Shown here piece after piece: positions 46,848 through 55,869 of a DNA stretch of 64,000 bases (the stretch's first letter is position 1; each line of letters starts with the position of its first letter). A program made the position numbers and the translations under genes. The stretch is from Albidovulum aestuarii. Its GTDB lineage: Bacteria > Pseudomonadota > Alphaproteobacteria > Rhodobacterales > Rhodobacteraceae. The DNA lies in contig NZ_JASBQQ010000006.1 of NCBI RefSeq assembly GCF_029961185.1, forward strand, positions 124,001-188,000. The letters run 5' to 3'. The notes below the pieces were generated by a model. That model was not told the DNA's origin and searched no databases. It worked only from the letters and a program-made list of their open reading frames with translations.

Positions 46848-47732
46848 TTAGGGTTGTCCCTTCGAGCCCCAGAGCAACCATTGGGCCTGCGCCTCGGGCA
46901 GAAGCGCGCGGATGCGCGTGTCAAAGGCCTCCAGATCGGCCGCGTGGAGCTTGCCTTCCCACTTTTTCGACTTCGCGTCATTGAAGAATTTGGAGCCAAG
47001 ATAGAATTCGGGGCTCTCGGCGTCACGGTCGGCGGCGGCGGCCTGTTTCTTGAGGTTTGCGAACTGCGTCCCTTCCACGATCGTGTCGATCAGCGGCGCG
47101 GTGTCGTCCATGCCGAGGATCCGGGCGATCCGCCGCACTGTTCCCGCCGCGTCGGCCACCATATCGGCGTAGTGGAAGAGGTGGACGTTCTCCAGATGCT
47201 CCCACCGTTTGAAGGACCTGTAGTGATAGGCGATCGAATGCAGGTCGAGCGCATCGTTCGAGCCGTTGTAGAGCTCATCCCGCAGGAACATGCCGAAGGC
47301 GGTCCGGATGTCCTCGGGGTAGCGCACCCGCATCACGTCGCTTTGCATGTGCGCCGCGTGATGGCGCATCGAGAAATGCACGTCGATTGGGTGGCGATAG
47401 ACCGCGAGATAGGTGGCGCCGGGGTCGTAGGTGATGCCGTCGAACGGCGTGTGGCTCTTGATGCAGCGGCGGAAACCTTGCGCGTCAAGCAGGGCCTTGG
47501 CGTCATTCGGATCGTCCAGGGCGCAATCGAGCCAGGGCGAAACCTCGCCCATTTCCTTGGGGCTGAGCGGCCTGCCCGCGATCAGGCCCGTTACGATCAT
47601 CTGGGTCCAGGTCGTGCCGCATTTCGGCGGGGTCACGACGATCACGTCATCGGGTCGGACGCTGAAATCCTCCCAGATGGCGGTTGTGGTGAGCGGCCCC
47701 TCATACCTGGCGGAACGTGTCGGAAATTCCAT
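46848..47732 (-). CDS. SULT-like cytosolic sulfotransferase
   Basis: This 294-residue protein transfers sulfate from PAPS to an acceptor hydroxyl or amine. The 5'-phosphosulfate loop TPPKCGTTWTQMI (about 34-46), the catalytic His in KSHTPFDG (about 92) and the 3'-phosphate site YRHPIDVHFSMRHH are intact. The layout resembles eukaryotic SULT1 enzymes, and no signal peptide is present. The acceptor is unknown and there is no operon partner. Confidence 0.88.
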   Translation of the reverse strand: MEFPTRSARYEGPLTTTAIWEDFSVRPDDVIVVTPPKCGTTWTQMIVTGLIAGRPLSPKEMGEVSPWLDCALDDPNDAKALLDAQGFRRCIKSHTPFDGITYDPGATYLAVYRHPIDVHFSMRHHAAHMQSDVMRVRYPEDIRTAFGMFLRDELYNGSNDALDLHSIAYHYRSFKRWEHLENVHLFHYADMVADAAGTVRRIARILGMDDTAPLIDTIVEGTQFANLKKQAAAADRDAESPEFYLGSKFFNDAKSKKWEGKLHAADLEAFDTRIRALLPEAQAQWLLWGSKGQP

Positions 47733-47867
47733 GTCTCAGCCCCCCAACTGATCAGGAACGGCGCAGCGCGCGGCTGTCAGCTTTGCGCGGTTTCGGGTGC
47801 CGATCAAGACTATTGCCATTTTGGCAGGCGTCGGAAGTAAACGGCGTTTCGGTCAGGGGAAGCGAAA

Positions 47868-47902
47868 CGGAAAAAGAAAAGGCCGGGGATATCCCCGGCC
47901 TT
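47868..47902 (-). terminator. Intrinsic terminator of the F0 ATP synthase operon
   Basis: A perfect 24-base palindrome (AAGGCCGGGGAT and its complement, 47879-47902) is followed on the minus strand by TTTTCTTTTT. It begins 24 bases after the atpF stop, a textbook rho-independent terminator. Confidence 0.88.
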
Positions 47903-47925
47903 GATATCTTGGCGTCTGTGACCGC

Positions 47926-48480
47926 TCAGTGCAGCTTGGTCTCGACCTCGCCGATCGACGCGTCGATCAGCTTGTTCTTCTCGGCCGCCGACATCTGCTT
48001 GGCGATCAGGTCGCCGGCCGCCGCCACTGCGATGTTGACCGCACTGTTGCGCACTTCGCGCACTGCTGCGGCCTCTGCCGAGGCGATCTGGTCCTCGGCC
48101 GCAGCAAGCCGCCGGGTGATGGAGGCCTTGAGGTCTTCCTTGGCCTGTTCGGCTGCTGCCATCGCCTCGCGCTTCGCGGTTTCGACGATGCGCTCGGCCT
48201 GGTCCTGCACTTCCTTCTGCTTGCGCTCGTAGGAGGCAAGGATCGAGCGTGCCTCGTCATGCAGCGCACGGGCCTCATCGAGGTCGGACTTGATGCCAGC
48301 CGCCCGCTTGTCGAGCATGTTGCCCAGAAGCGACGGGACCTTGAAGTAGACCAGCACGCCGACGAACAAGAGGAACGAGACCGTCACCACGAAGTCGGTG
48401 TTGCGGAGCGAGAAGAACGGCCCCGACGCCGCCATTGCGGGCGTTGCGGTCAGGGCAAGGAATGTCACGAGTGTCTTCAT
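47926..48480 (-). CDS. atpF: F0F1 ATP synthase subunit b
   Basis: This 184-residue subunit forms one half of the peripheral stalk. An N-terminal helix anchors it (about 27-46, [19 protein letters not shown]), followed by a long charged coiled coil ([16 protein letters not shown] and on). It is the last gene of atpI-B-E-X-F and lies four bases after the b' gene, ahead of a strong terminator. Confidence 0.93.
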   Translation of the reverse strand: MKTLVTFLALTATPAMAASGPFFSLRNTDFVVTVSFLLFVGVLVYFKVPSLLGNMLDKRAAGIKSDLDEARALHDEARSILASYERKQKEVQDQAERIVETAKREAMAAAEQAKEDLKASITRRLAAAEDQIASAEAAAVREVRNSAVNIAVAAAGDLIAKQMSAAEKNKLIDASIGEVETKLH

Positions 48481-48484
48481 GTCC

Positions 48485-49051
48485 TTACCCTTTCAGTCGT
48501 TCAGTGATCGCCGCCGTCACCGTCTTGGCATCGGCCTTGGCGCCGAAAGCCGCAACGATATCGCCCGCCGCCGACTTGGCGACCTCGGCCACGTCCTTGG
48601 CAGCATTGGCGCGGATCTCCTCGATCCGCTTGGCCGATTCAGCGGCTTTCGCGGCAATCTCGGCATCCGCCTTGGCGGTGGCCTTATCGAGGTCCTTCTG
48701 GATATCGGCACGCGCTTCGGCGACGATCTTGTTCGCCTCGGCCCGCGCGTCGATCAGCGCTTGGTTATAAGCCTTCTCGGCCTCTTCGGCCTTGGCCTTC
48801 AGGTCCTCGGCTGCGGCAAGGTCATTGGTGATCGTCGACTGACGATCCGCGATAATCCCGCCGATCCTCGGCAGCGCGATGCGCGAGAGGATGAAATAGA
48901 TCACGATCAGCGCAACCACGAGCCAGAAGATCTGGTTCGGGAAGTGATCGAAGTTCAGCTGCGGCATGCCCGCGGATTCCGCCGCGTGGCCCGCCGCTTC
49001 GGCCGCGTGGCCGGCAGCTTCGCTCGCCGCTTCTGTCGTTGTGTTTGCCAT
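48485..49051 (-). CDS. atpX: F0F1 ATP synthase subunit b'
   Basis: This 188-residue second b-type subunit occurs in alphaproteobacteria, cyanobacteria and plastids, where b and b' form a heterodimer. An Ala/His-rich N-terminal repeat ([18 protein letters not shown]) precedes the membrane helix (about 40-60) and the coiled coil. The repeat of about seven residues is unusual and may vary in length between strains. Confidence 0.9.
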   Translation of the reverse strand: MANTTTEAASEAAGHAAEAAGHAAESAGMPQLNFDHFPNQIFWLVVALIVIYFILSRIALPRIGGIIADRQSTITNDLAAAEDLKAKAEEAEKAYNQALIDARAEANKIVAEARADIQKDLDKATAKADAEIAAKAAESAKRIEEIRANAAKDVAEVAKSAAGDIVAAFGAKADAKTVTAAITERLKG

Positions 49052-49131
49052 CTCGACCCCTTTGATACCTGTTATACAACCCGGATGGGCGCATGTGCAC
49101 CCATCCGGCCGTAAGGATGGTCAGTCGAGGT

Positions 49132-49371
49132 TCAGACGGCGAACATCAGCAGAAGTGCCACGAGGAACGAGAAGATCCCGAGCGCTTCGGCAAACGCGAT
49201 GCCGATGAAGAGGGTCGCGGTCTGGCCAGCGGCCGCCGACGGGTTCCGAAGCGCACCGGCGAGGAAGTTGCCGGCGACATTGCCCACACCCATGGCCGAG
49301 CCACCCATGCCGATACAGGCAAGGCCAGCGCCGATGAATTTGCCGAGAGCTGCTGCTGCTGCGAGTTCCAT
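49132..49371 (-). CDS. atpE: F0F1 ATP synthase subunit c
   Basis: Subunit c (79 residues) forms the rotor ring. Two membrane helices flank a polar loop ([11 protein letters not shown]), and the proton-carrying Glu is in [15 protein letters not shown] (about 60). No Na+-binding pattern is evident, so protons are the coupling ion. Gaps of 80 and 47 bases to its neighbours are larger than elsewhere in the operon. Confidence 0.95.
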   Translation of the reverse strand: MELAAAAALGKFIGAGLACIGMGGSAMGVGNVAGNFLAGALRNPSAAAGQTATLFIGIAFAEALGIFSFLVALLLMFAV

Positions 49372-49418
49372 GTTGATCTCCTTACGATTGGATTAGCAGT
49401 GTTGGTGAAAGACCGGTG

Positions 49419-50189
49419 TCAGTGGTGCGGATGCAGCGCATCCTTGAGGTAGACACAGGTCAGGATGGTGAAGACATAGGCCTGGATGAAGGCCACGAGG
49501 ATTTCGAGCCCGTACATAGCGGTGATGGCCAGGATCGATAGCGGCGTGACCACGACCCCGATGCCCGACAGAAGGATCAGCGGCGCGAAGGCCGCAAAGA
49601 CCTTGATCACGGCGTGACCGGCCATCATGTTGCCGGCAAGTCGGATCGAGTGGCTGACGGGACGCACGAAGTAGGAAATGATCTCGATCAGCGCCAGAAC
49701 CGGGCGCAGCGCGAGGGGCGCCGACGAGACCCAGAAGAGCGACAGGAAGCCCGCGCCGTTCTTGACGAAGCCGACGATGGTCACGGTCAGGAATACGGCG
49801 ACGGCCATCACGGCGGTGACGGCGATGTGGCTGGTCGTCGTGAAGGCTTTCGGCAGAAGGCCGAGGAAGTTCGAGAACACGATGAAGCAGAAGAGCGTGA
49901 AGATATAGGGGAAGAACTTCAGCGCGTCCTTGCCTGCCACATCCTCAACCATCTTGTGGACGAAGCCATAGGCGAGTTCCGCCACCGACTGCATCCGGCT
50001 GGGGATGATCGCCCGGCCACGGGTGCCGAGCACGAAAAGCGCGGTGATGGCGAGAACCGTGAGGGCCATCCACAGTGTCACGTTGGTGGGCGTCAGCATG
50101 CCCACGGCATCGCCACCGAAGAGCGGCTTGACGATGAACTGATCCATCGGATGGAAAGTCAGACCTTCGCTTTGCTCTGCCGTCGCCAC
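49419..50189 (-). CDS. atpB: F0F1 ATP synthase subunit a
   Basis: This 256-residue membrane subunit provides the proton half-channels. The essential Arg is in [13 protein letters not shown] (about 185), and the C-terminal helices with [18 protein letters not shown] are typical. It follows atpI after two bases. Confidence 0.95.
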   Translation of the reverse strand: MATAEQSEGLTFHPMDQFIVKPLFGGDAVGMLTPTNVTLWMALTVLAITALFVLGTRGRAIIPSRMQSVAELAYGFVHKMVEDVAGKDALKFFPYIFTLFCFIVFSNFLGLLPKAFTTTSHIAVTAVMAVAVFLTVTIVGFVKNGAGFLSLFWVSSAPLALRPVLALIEIISYFVRPVSHSIRLAGNMMAGHAVIKVFAAFAPLILLSGIGVVVTPLSILAITAMYGLEILVAFIQAYVFTILTCVYLKDALHPHH

Positions 50190-50191
50190 GT

Positions 50192-50521
50192 CTATTCCCC
50201 TTCGTCTCTGGCGGGCTTGCCCGCCGCCTGTGCATCCTGGATTTCCCGCGCCGTGCGAAGCATCGTCTTCACCCCGGCCACGAAGCCCAGCAATATGAAC
50301 AGCACCAGAAACAGCGGCATGGTCCCGAAGACCGTATCCAGCCCGTATCCGATGCCGAAGCCGATGGCTAATCCGGCCACCAGCTCGATCACCATCCGCC
50401 AGCCTTGGCTCGCGGCAGAATAATGCTCATCCACACGGGGCTTTGGCGCGCTGGCCTTCTTGATCTCGGCGAGCCGTTTCTCAAGCGCCTCCAGACGCTC
50501 AGGATCGGGCTCGTCGGACAT
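50192..50521 (-). CDS. atpI: ATP synthase accessory protein AtpI
   Basis: This 109-residue protein has two membrane helices ([20 protein letters not shown] and [15 protein letters not shown]). AtpI helps assemble the c-ring and is the usual first gene of the operon. The ATG at 50521 has a GAGGGGG site; the charged N-terminus ([16 protein letters not shown]) is typical of the alphaproteobacterial form. Confidence 0.9.
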   Translation of the reverse strand: MSDEPDPERLEALEKRLAEIKKASAPKPRVDEHYSAASQGWRMVIELVAGLAIGFGIGYGLDTVFGTMPLFLVLFILLGFVAGVKTMLRTAREIQDAQAAGKPARDEGE

Positions 50522-50549
50522 GAAAACGCCCCCTCGGACCGTCGCGCGA

Positions 50550-50578
50550 TAGCTAGAGCGTGTCGGCGCGTGAGTCAA
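50550..50578 (-). promoter_or_regulatory. Candidate promoter of the atpIBEXF operon
   Basis: On the minus strand TTGACT (50578-50573) is followed after 17 bases by TAGCTA (50555-50550), 29 bases before the atpI start. The -35 element is strong and the -10 poor. Confidence 0.4.
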
Positions 50579-50702
50579 TGCGGGTTTGGTGGTCGAAGAC
50601 CCCATTTAAGGATTTGATTTTGTTATAACTTCCAGATCATGACCCCTGGGCCAGACGACGTAGCCAATGCCTGAGCCGGTAAATCAGGCCTCAGAGCCAT
50701 AT

Positions 50703-51614
50703 TCAACCGCGCGGTTGAGGATTGTTTTGCGCCCGCCCGAAGACGCGCCGCATGATCCGGCCGTCGATGAAGAGAAGCCCCAGAAAGATCAGCGCCATCC
50801 CGGCGATGTGTGCCGTGGTCAGAACCTCGCCCAGAAAGAGGATGCCCAGTGTCACCGCCGAGACCGGCGTAATGAACGTGATGGTCGATGTTGTCGTCGC
50901 GCCGACCCTTGGCAACAGCCAGAAAAGCAGGATGAACGAAGCTGCCGTCAGAACGAAACCGATGAAGAAGAGCGCCCCCCAGGTTGCCGCCTCGCGGATC
51001 ACCGGCACCCCTTCCGTCGCCAGAACGACCGGTGTCAGCGCGAGTGTCCCGGCCAGAAGGGACCATGCGGTGATGACCACCGGATCGGTGCGGCCAAAAC
51101 GGCGGAACCAGTTGACGGCGAGGCCGTAACAAAGCGGTGCGAGCATGCAGAAAAGAAGAGCGCTGAAATGGCTGCCCGCCCCCTCATCGAGTGCCGGAAG
51201 GGCCAGCGTGACGATCCCGGCAAACCCCGCCGCGACGCCCAGAGACTTGAGCCAGGTCGCCCGCTCGCCCCCCGGCCAAAGCTGCGAGACGGTGACGACC
51301 ATGACCGGCGTCAGCGCATTGATGATCCCCGCCTCGCCCGAGGTGATGACCTGCTGAGCGGCGGGAAAGATCGTCAGCGGCACGGCATACTGCAGAAGAC
51401 CGAAGATCGCCGCATCGCGCAGGAAGGCGCGGCTGACCTTGCCGATCTTTCCGCTGGCGGCCAGCCAGAGCCAGCAGCCGAGTGCGCCGAAGCCCACGCG
51501 GCCGAGCCCGGTCTGAAAGGGGCCAAGTTCCCGCAGGAGGATCTCGTTGAAGAACATCGACGAGCCCCAGCCGATGCCAAGGACGAAGATCAAGGCCCAG
51601 TATCTGAACGGCAT
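50703..51614 (-). CDS. DMT/EamA-family transporter
   Basis: This 303-residue protein has ten hydrophobic helices in two EamA repeats. It resembles the RhaT/EamA exporters (WGSSMFFNEILLRELGPF near the start). Substrate unknown. The ATG at 51614 has a GAGGG site, although somewhat distant. It ends in a 16-base perfect palindrome that includes its stop codon (TCAACCGC / GCGGTTGA). Confidence 0.82.
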   Translation of the reverse strand: MPFRYWALIFVLGIGWGSSMFFNEILLRELGPFQTGLGRVGFGALGCWLWLAASGKIGKVSRAFLRDAAIFGLLQYAVPLTIFPAAQQVITSGEAGIINALTPVMVVTVSQLWPGGERATWLKSLGVAAGFAGIVTLALPALDEGAGSHFSALLFCMLAPLCYGLAVNWFRRFGRTDPVVITAWSLLAGTLALTPVVLATEGVPVIREAATWGALFFIGFVLTAASFILLFWLLPRVGATTTSTITFITPVSAVTLGILFLGEVLTTAHIAGMALIFLGLLFIDGRIMRRVFGRAQNNPQPRG

Positions 51615-51765
51615 AAGCGTTTCCCTCACCTGCGGCCACCAAACACTGCCGACGCACTGGCGTCCACCCGGAACTTGCGGGTTTGGATGGCGCTTTGTGC
51701 GGTGACGTATAACCACTATTGATCATGGTCTTCCGCGCCGTGCGCCGCCGGTCTAATCTGGCGTC

Positions 51766-52104
51766 ATGACCCGGCGCACCCCGAGCCTTGACGCAATTTT
51801 TGCCGCCCTTGCCGATCCGACCCGGCGGGCAATTCTGACCATGCTTCTGGAAGACGACATGGCCGTCACCGATGTGGCCGAACCTTTCGAGATGTCACTT
51901 GCCGCGATCTCCAAACATCTCGTCGTTCTGGCTGAAGCCGGTTTGATCAGTCAGGAGCGGCGCGGGCGGGTCAAATGGTGCAAGCTTGAACCGGATGCGA
52001 TGCGCGCGGCCACGGTCTGGATCCAGGGCTTCGGCCATTTCGACCCGGTCGACTTCGATGCGTTTGAACGGTTCCTCGCCACTGAACTGCCTGACCAACC
52101 GTAA
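51766..52104 (+). CDS. ArsR/SmtB-family regulator
   Basis: This 112-residue winged-helix protein (IFAALADPTRRAILTMLLE, then EMSLAAISKHLVVLAEAGLI) belongs to the group usually found next to an AHSA1/SRPBCC gene, without the metal-binding Cys motif ELCVCDL. No such partner follows here; it stands between two DMT exporter genes that point away or toward it. The role may be control of one of them. Confidence 0.85.
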   Translation: MTRRTPSLDAIFAALADPTRRAILTMLLEDDMAVTDVAEPFEMSLAAISKHLVVLAEAGLISQERRGRVKWCKLEPDAMRAATVWIQGFGHFDPVDFDAFERFLATELPDQP

Positions 52105-52131
52105 CCAAATTGAGTGCCCGCTTGTGTGCAC

Positions 52132-53043
52132 TCAACTGGATCGGGCGGATCCTCGGAGTGCAGGTGTCTCTTCTTTTAGTAGCAGGATCAGAGCCAGCGC
52201 CGTCAGTGCGACACCGGCCGCGACAAGCAAAGGTGGGGCGGTTTGGCCGAGCGCGATCTGCCAGAGGATCACCCAGGAAGGTGTCAGGTAAGTATAGGCC
52301 ATGACCTTGGAGGAGGGCAGGTGCAGGGTTGCGTATTGCAAAAGGAGGAAGGTCGCGGCACTGGCGAAGATTGTCGTATAGGCCAAGGTTACCCAGACGA
52401 TCATGGGCAAAGCCGACCAGTCGGTCGCGCGGATCGCGACCCAGCCATAGATCGTGGTCACGATGCTTCCGGCGATCAGCATGCCGAAGGTGAAGACAAG
52501 CGGGCTTTCGCCCCGGTTTAGCCGCCGGACCAGCGGGGTATAGATCGCATGCGCTACGCAACCCACGAAATAGATCGCCTCACCGCGTCCGATCTCGAAC
52601 CGCATCAGCGCCGCGATGTCGGCGCGGAAGATCACCCACAGAGCGCCTAGCGCGCCGATGGCAAGCGCCGCTGCAATGCGGGGTGTTGTGACCTGCCGAA
52701 GCAGGAGCCAACCGAACCCGGCCGAAAGAACGGGTGTCAGCGTGAAAACGGCCGCCGCAGACACCGCGGGGGCCGTCTTCAGCCCCTCGAACATCAGGAT
52801 GAAGTAGCTCGCAAAGATGGTGCCGAGGACCGCATAACGCCATGGTGCTGCCAATGCCTGTCGCGTCAGACCTGTCGTCGCGAAGACGAGGGAGCCGATG
52901 ATCACCCCGGCAAGCAGGAACCGCAGGGCCGTGAAGGCTGTGGGTGAAATCAGGTTCGCCATCAGCGCGCCGAGCGAGAACGACCCCGCGACCAGCGCCG
53001 AGAAGAGCAGCATCGCCAGATGGCCGCGCATGGGTCCCGACAT
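52132..53043 (-). CDS. DMT/EamA-family transporter
   Basis: This 303-residue protein has ten helices in two EamA repeats (LVAGSFSLGALMANLISPTAF near the start, quoted in part). It follows the LysR gene on the same strand by two bases, so the two form an operon and the LysR protein may respond to the exported compound. A GTG at 53052 overlapping the LysR end is an alternative start. Confidence 0.82.
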   Translation of the reverse strand: MSGPMRGHLAMLLFSALVAGSFSLGALMANLISPTAFTALRFLLAGVIIGSLVFATTGLTRQALAAPWRYAVLGTIFASYFILMFEGLKTAPAVSAAAVFTLTPVLSAGFGWLLLRQVTTPRIAAALAIGALGALWVIFRADIAALMRFEIGRGEAIYFVGCVAHAIYTPLVRRLNRGESPLVFTFGMLIAGSIVTTIYGWVAIRATDWSALPMIVWVTLAYTTIFASAATFLLLQYATLHLPSSKVMAYTYLTPSWVILWQIALGQTAPPLLVAAGVALTALALILLLKEETPALRGSARSS

Positions 53044-53045
53044 GG

Positions 53046-53927
53046 TCAGCACATTCCGCAGCCCTGCGCGTCTTCCTTCAACGCCTTGAGGAAAAGCTGG
53101 ATACGCGGTGTCCGATGAAGATCGACATGGGTCACAAGCCAGAGCGGGCTGTCCCAGTCAGCCCGCTGCGGCAGCGCCTCGACCAGATCCGGGTAACGCC
53201 GGGCCAGCAGCACCGGCAGGAATCCTATCGCCGCGCCACCCGTCACGGCCTCCAATGCGACCGAGTCCTCGTTGGTGCGGAAGGTGATGGCGTCGGGGGG
53301 CACCCGGCTCATCAGCCAGCGATTGAAGGGCGCGCGGCTTTCGGGATCGACTGGGCCGACGAAGCGATGCTTCGTGAGATCATCCTCGCTTTCGGGCAGA
53401 CCATGACGATCGACATAGGTCGGGCTGGCATAAAGTCCGCGCCGGTGGGTGCAGAAGGCCTGAACCACGTTGTCCGGCTCTTGCGGTTTGCCGCCTGCGC
53501 GGATCGCCACATGCGCCTCACCATATTCCAGCCGGAAGAGACGCGCGTCCGAAACATAGCGGACCTTCAGGTCAGGATAGTCGCGCTGCAACCGGATCAG
53601 GGTCGGGGCAACCAGTTCCGCAAGTCCGGGCAGCAGGGTCACGACGATTTCGCCGGAAATGTCATTGCCCGCCCCGGTGATGCGGGCGGCGAGATGGGCG
53701 AACTGATCCTCGGTCGCCTGCGCAACCTTCAGAAGCTCCTGTCCGGCCTCGGTCGCGGTATAGCCACGCGCATGGCGCTGAAAGAGTTTCGCGCCAAGAC
53801 GTCCTTCAAGCGAGTCAATATGGCGGATCACGGTGGCATGGTGGACACCCAGTACATCGGCGGCGCCGGATACGGTGCCGATACGGGCCACTTGGTAGGC
53901 TGTCCGTATCTCATCCCAGTTATCCAT
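53046..53927 (-). CDS. LysR-family transcriptional regulator
   Basis: This 293-residue regulator has the N-terminal helix-turn-helix (YQVARIGTVSGAADVLGVHH, then ATVIRHIDSLEGRLG) and a LysR effector domain. It is co-directional with the downstream exporter gene and divergent from the small secreted protein gene at 54167, with 239 bases between. Confidence 0.88.
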   Translation of the reverse strand: MDNWDEIRTAYQVARIGTVSGAADVLGVHHATVIRHIDSLEGRLGAKLFQRHARGYTATEAGQELLKVAQATEDQFAHLAARITGAGNDISGEIVVTLLPGLAELVAPTLIRLQRDYPDLKVRYVSDARLFRLEYGEAHVAIRAGGKPQEPDNVVQAFCTHRRGLYASPTYVDRHGLPESEDDLTKHRFVGPVDPESRAPFNRWLMSRVPPDAITFRTNEDSVALEAVTGGAAIGFLPVLLARRYPDLVEALPQRADWDSPLWLVTHVDLHRTPRIQLFLKALKEDAQGCGMC

Positions 53928-54166
53928 CGCTTAGCTCCTTGAAATATCTGACTTTGCGTCAAGGTTTCTCACGAAAAGTTATTGTGCATCCGTGAACATG
54001 ACCTGGGAAAAAAGCCGCATTTTCTGCGCGAATGCAATGCCTATCTCGGTGTCATGAACGGCGACCGGCACTTTCGAACCAACCGGTCGGGTTCCCCTGA
54101 AACCGGCCCATCGCTCCCGGGCCACCCATATGGCGGGACATCCCGCGACACTGAAAGGACAGACCA

Positions 54167-54433
54167 ATGATTGCTAAAGTAACCCTCTCCGCCCTCGCCC
54201 TTGCCCTTGCTGCCCCGGCCTTTGCCGCGACCCAGCTTGAACGCTCCGCTGGTGTTGAGCCGGGCGCCTATACGCTGGCGCAGATCGGTGAAATCGCCTC
54301 GGCTGATGAGGCAAATGAAGCGGCGCGGCTGAAGGCCTTCTATGCCGATGGCGGCAATACCGTTTCGCGCGCTGACTTCACGGCCACGGTTGCGGCCGAG
54401 CGTGGCGGGTTCAGCAAAGGCTCCGACCGCTGA
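54167..54433 (+). CDS. Small secreted protein of unknown function
   Basis: This 88-residue protein has a clear signal peptide (VTLSALALALAAPAFA, cleavage after Ala21) and a mature part of about 67 residues, acidic and Ala-rich, without Cys. I do not recognise a family. An AAGGAC site precedes the ATG and a strong terminator follows, so it is a single-gene unit. The divergent LysR gene may control it. Confidence 0.7.
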   Translation: MIAKVTLSALALALAAPAFAATQLERSAGVEPGAYTLAQIGEIASADEANEAARLKAFYADGGNTVSRADFTATVAAERGGFSKGSDR

Positions 54434-54450
54434 TCCGGTGAAACCGATGC

Positions 54451-54490
54451 ACGGCGCGCGAAGGGTATCCTTCGCGCGCCGTTTGCTTTT
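54451..54490 (+). terminator. Intrinsic terminator after the small secreted protein gene
   Basis: A perfect 14-base stem (ACGGCGCGCGAAGG and complement, loop GTAT, 54451-54482) is followed by TTGCTTTT. It begins 18 bases after the stop codon. Confidence 0.88.
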
Positions 54491-54511
54491 CGCGCGGCCT
54501 GTTGATTGCGT

Positions 54512-55768
54512 TTACCTCAGCCGTTTAAGGATATCGAGGCTGGCATAACCATCCGGGACCAGACCTGCCTTGCGCTGAAAGGCGCGTATCGCTGCGATCG
54601 TGTTGGGACCGATCTTGCCGTCGACGCCCTGCGTGTCAAAGCCCGCGCTCGTCAGCCGTTCCTGCAATTCCCTCCGCTCGGCCAGCAGCAGCGCCCGATC
54701 TTCCCGCGGCCAGTCGGCGCGGATCGGGTCGCCGCCGCGGATGCGATCGGCAAGGTGGCCGACGCCAATCACATAGGCATCCGCCGTGTTGTAGCGCTCG
54801 ATAACGTGAAAATTCTGGAAGATCATGAAGGCCGCGCCTTTCGCCCCTGCGGGAAGCAGGATTGACGCAGGCCCGTGATCCGAGACCGGGTTGCCCGCTA
54901 CATCGCGGATGCCCAATGCCGCCCAGTCGGCAGGCGACTTCTTGATCCGCTCACCGGTCAGTTCCACGTCGAACCCGTCGGGCAGGCGCACCTCCACACC
55001 CCAGGGCTGACCTTTCGTCCAGCCGAAGCCGGAGAGATAGGCGGCCGTCGAGGCGAGCGCATCGGAAGGATCGTCCGACCAGATGTCTCGTTTGCCGTCG
55101 CCGGTGAAATCTACTGCGTAGTCGAGGTAGGAAGTCGGGATGAACTGCGTGTGCCCCATTGCGCCCGCCCAGCTTCCGGTCATGGCGCGTGGGTCCACAT
55201 CACCCGCCTGAACAATCGTCAGCGCAGCGATCAGCTGGCTTTCAAAAAACGCGCCTCGCCTGCCATCATAGGCCAGCGTTGCCAGCGCCTCGATCATCGG
55301 CGTTGAGCCGCGAAAGGTGCCATAGGCGCTTTCCAGACCCCAGATGGCCACCACCACTTCCTTCTCGACCCCGTAGACTGCCTCGATCCGCCCCAGCAGG
55401 TCGCGATGCGCCGCCAGTGCCGCCTTGCCATTGGCGATCCGCGTGTCGGACGCCGCGCTGTCGAGGTAGTCCCAGATCGTCTTGGTGAATTCGCTCTGGT
55501 TGCGGTCCTTCTGAATTACATCGGCATTGTAGTCGATGCCGTCGAAGGAGCGGTCGAGCACGGCTTTGCTGATCCCCTGCGCCATGGCCCGGTTGCGGAA
55601 CCCGGCGATCCAGTGATCAAAGCCTGCATTCGCGGTGACCTGCACCGGCTGTTCGGGTCCGCCCATGATCGTATCCTGCGCTTCGGGGGGCTGTGGCGTG
55701 ATCCCCGCGGCCCCGGCCATCACCGGAAGCAGTACCGCAAGGGTCGCGATCCGAGCCTGTCTCAACAT
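54512..55768 (-). CDS. Membrane-bound lytic murein transglycosylase, MltB family
   Basis: This 418-residue periplasmic enzyme has a signal peptide, an SLT_2/MltB catalytic domain (catalytic Glu in IWGLESAYGTFRG, about 145; GAMGHTQFIPTSYLDYAVDF) and a C-terminal peptidoglycan-binding domain (QGVDGKIGPNTIAAIRAFQ). No lipobox Cys is seen, so it is probably soluble or peripheral. It cleaves glycan strands to anhydro ends. A 101-base gap separates it from rnr. Confidence 0.9.
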   Translation of the reverse strand: MLRQARIATLAVLLPVMAGAAGITPQPPEAQDTIMGGPEQPVQVTANAGFDHWIAGFRNRAMAQGISKAVLDRSFDGIDYNADVIQKDRNQSEFTKTIWDYLDSAASDTRIANGKAALAAHRDLLGRIEAVYGVEKEVVVAIWGLESAYGTFRGSTPMIEALATLAYDGRRGAFFESQLIAALTIVQAGDVDPRAMTGSWAGAMGHTQFIPTSYLDYAVDFTGDGKRDIWSDDPSDALASTAAYLSGFGWTKGQPWGVEVRLPDGFDVELTGERIKKSPADWAALGIRDVAGNPVSDHGPASILLPAGAKGAAFMIFQNFHVIERYNTADAYVIGVGHLADRIRGGDPIRADWPREDRALLLAERRELQERLTSAGFDTQGVDGKIGPNTIAAIRAFQRKAGLVPDGYASLDILKRLR

Positions 55769-55869
55769 ACCGCACCTGCCTGTCCGTTTTTTGTTGGACG
55801 AACTTTATCGTGACCGTGCCTTTCGGAAAAGCGGGGAGTTGCGGATGGGCGGGGCTCCGCCCCATCGGG

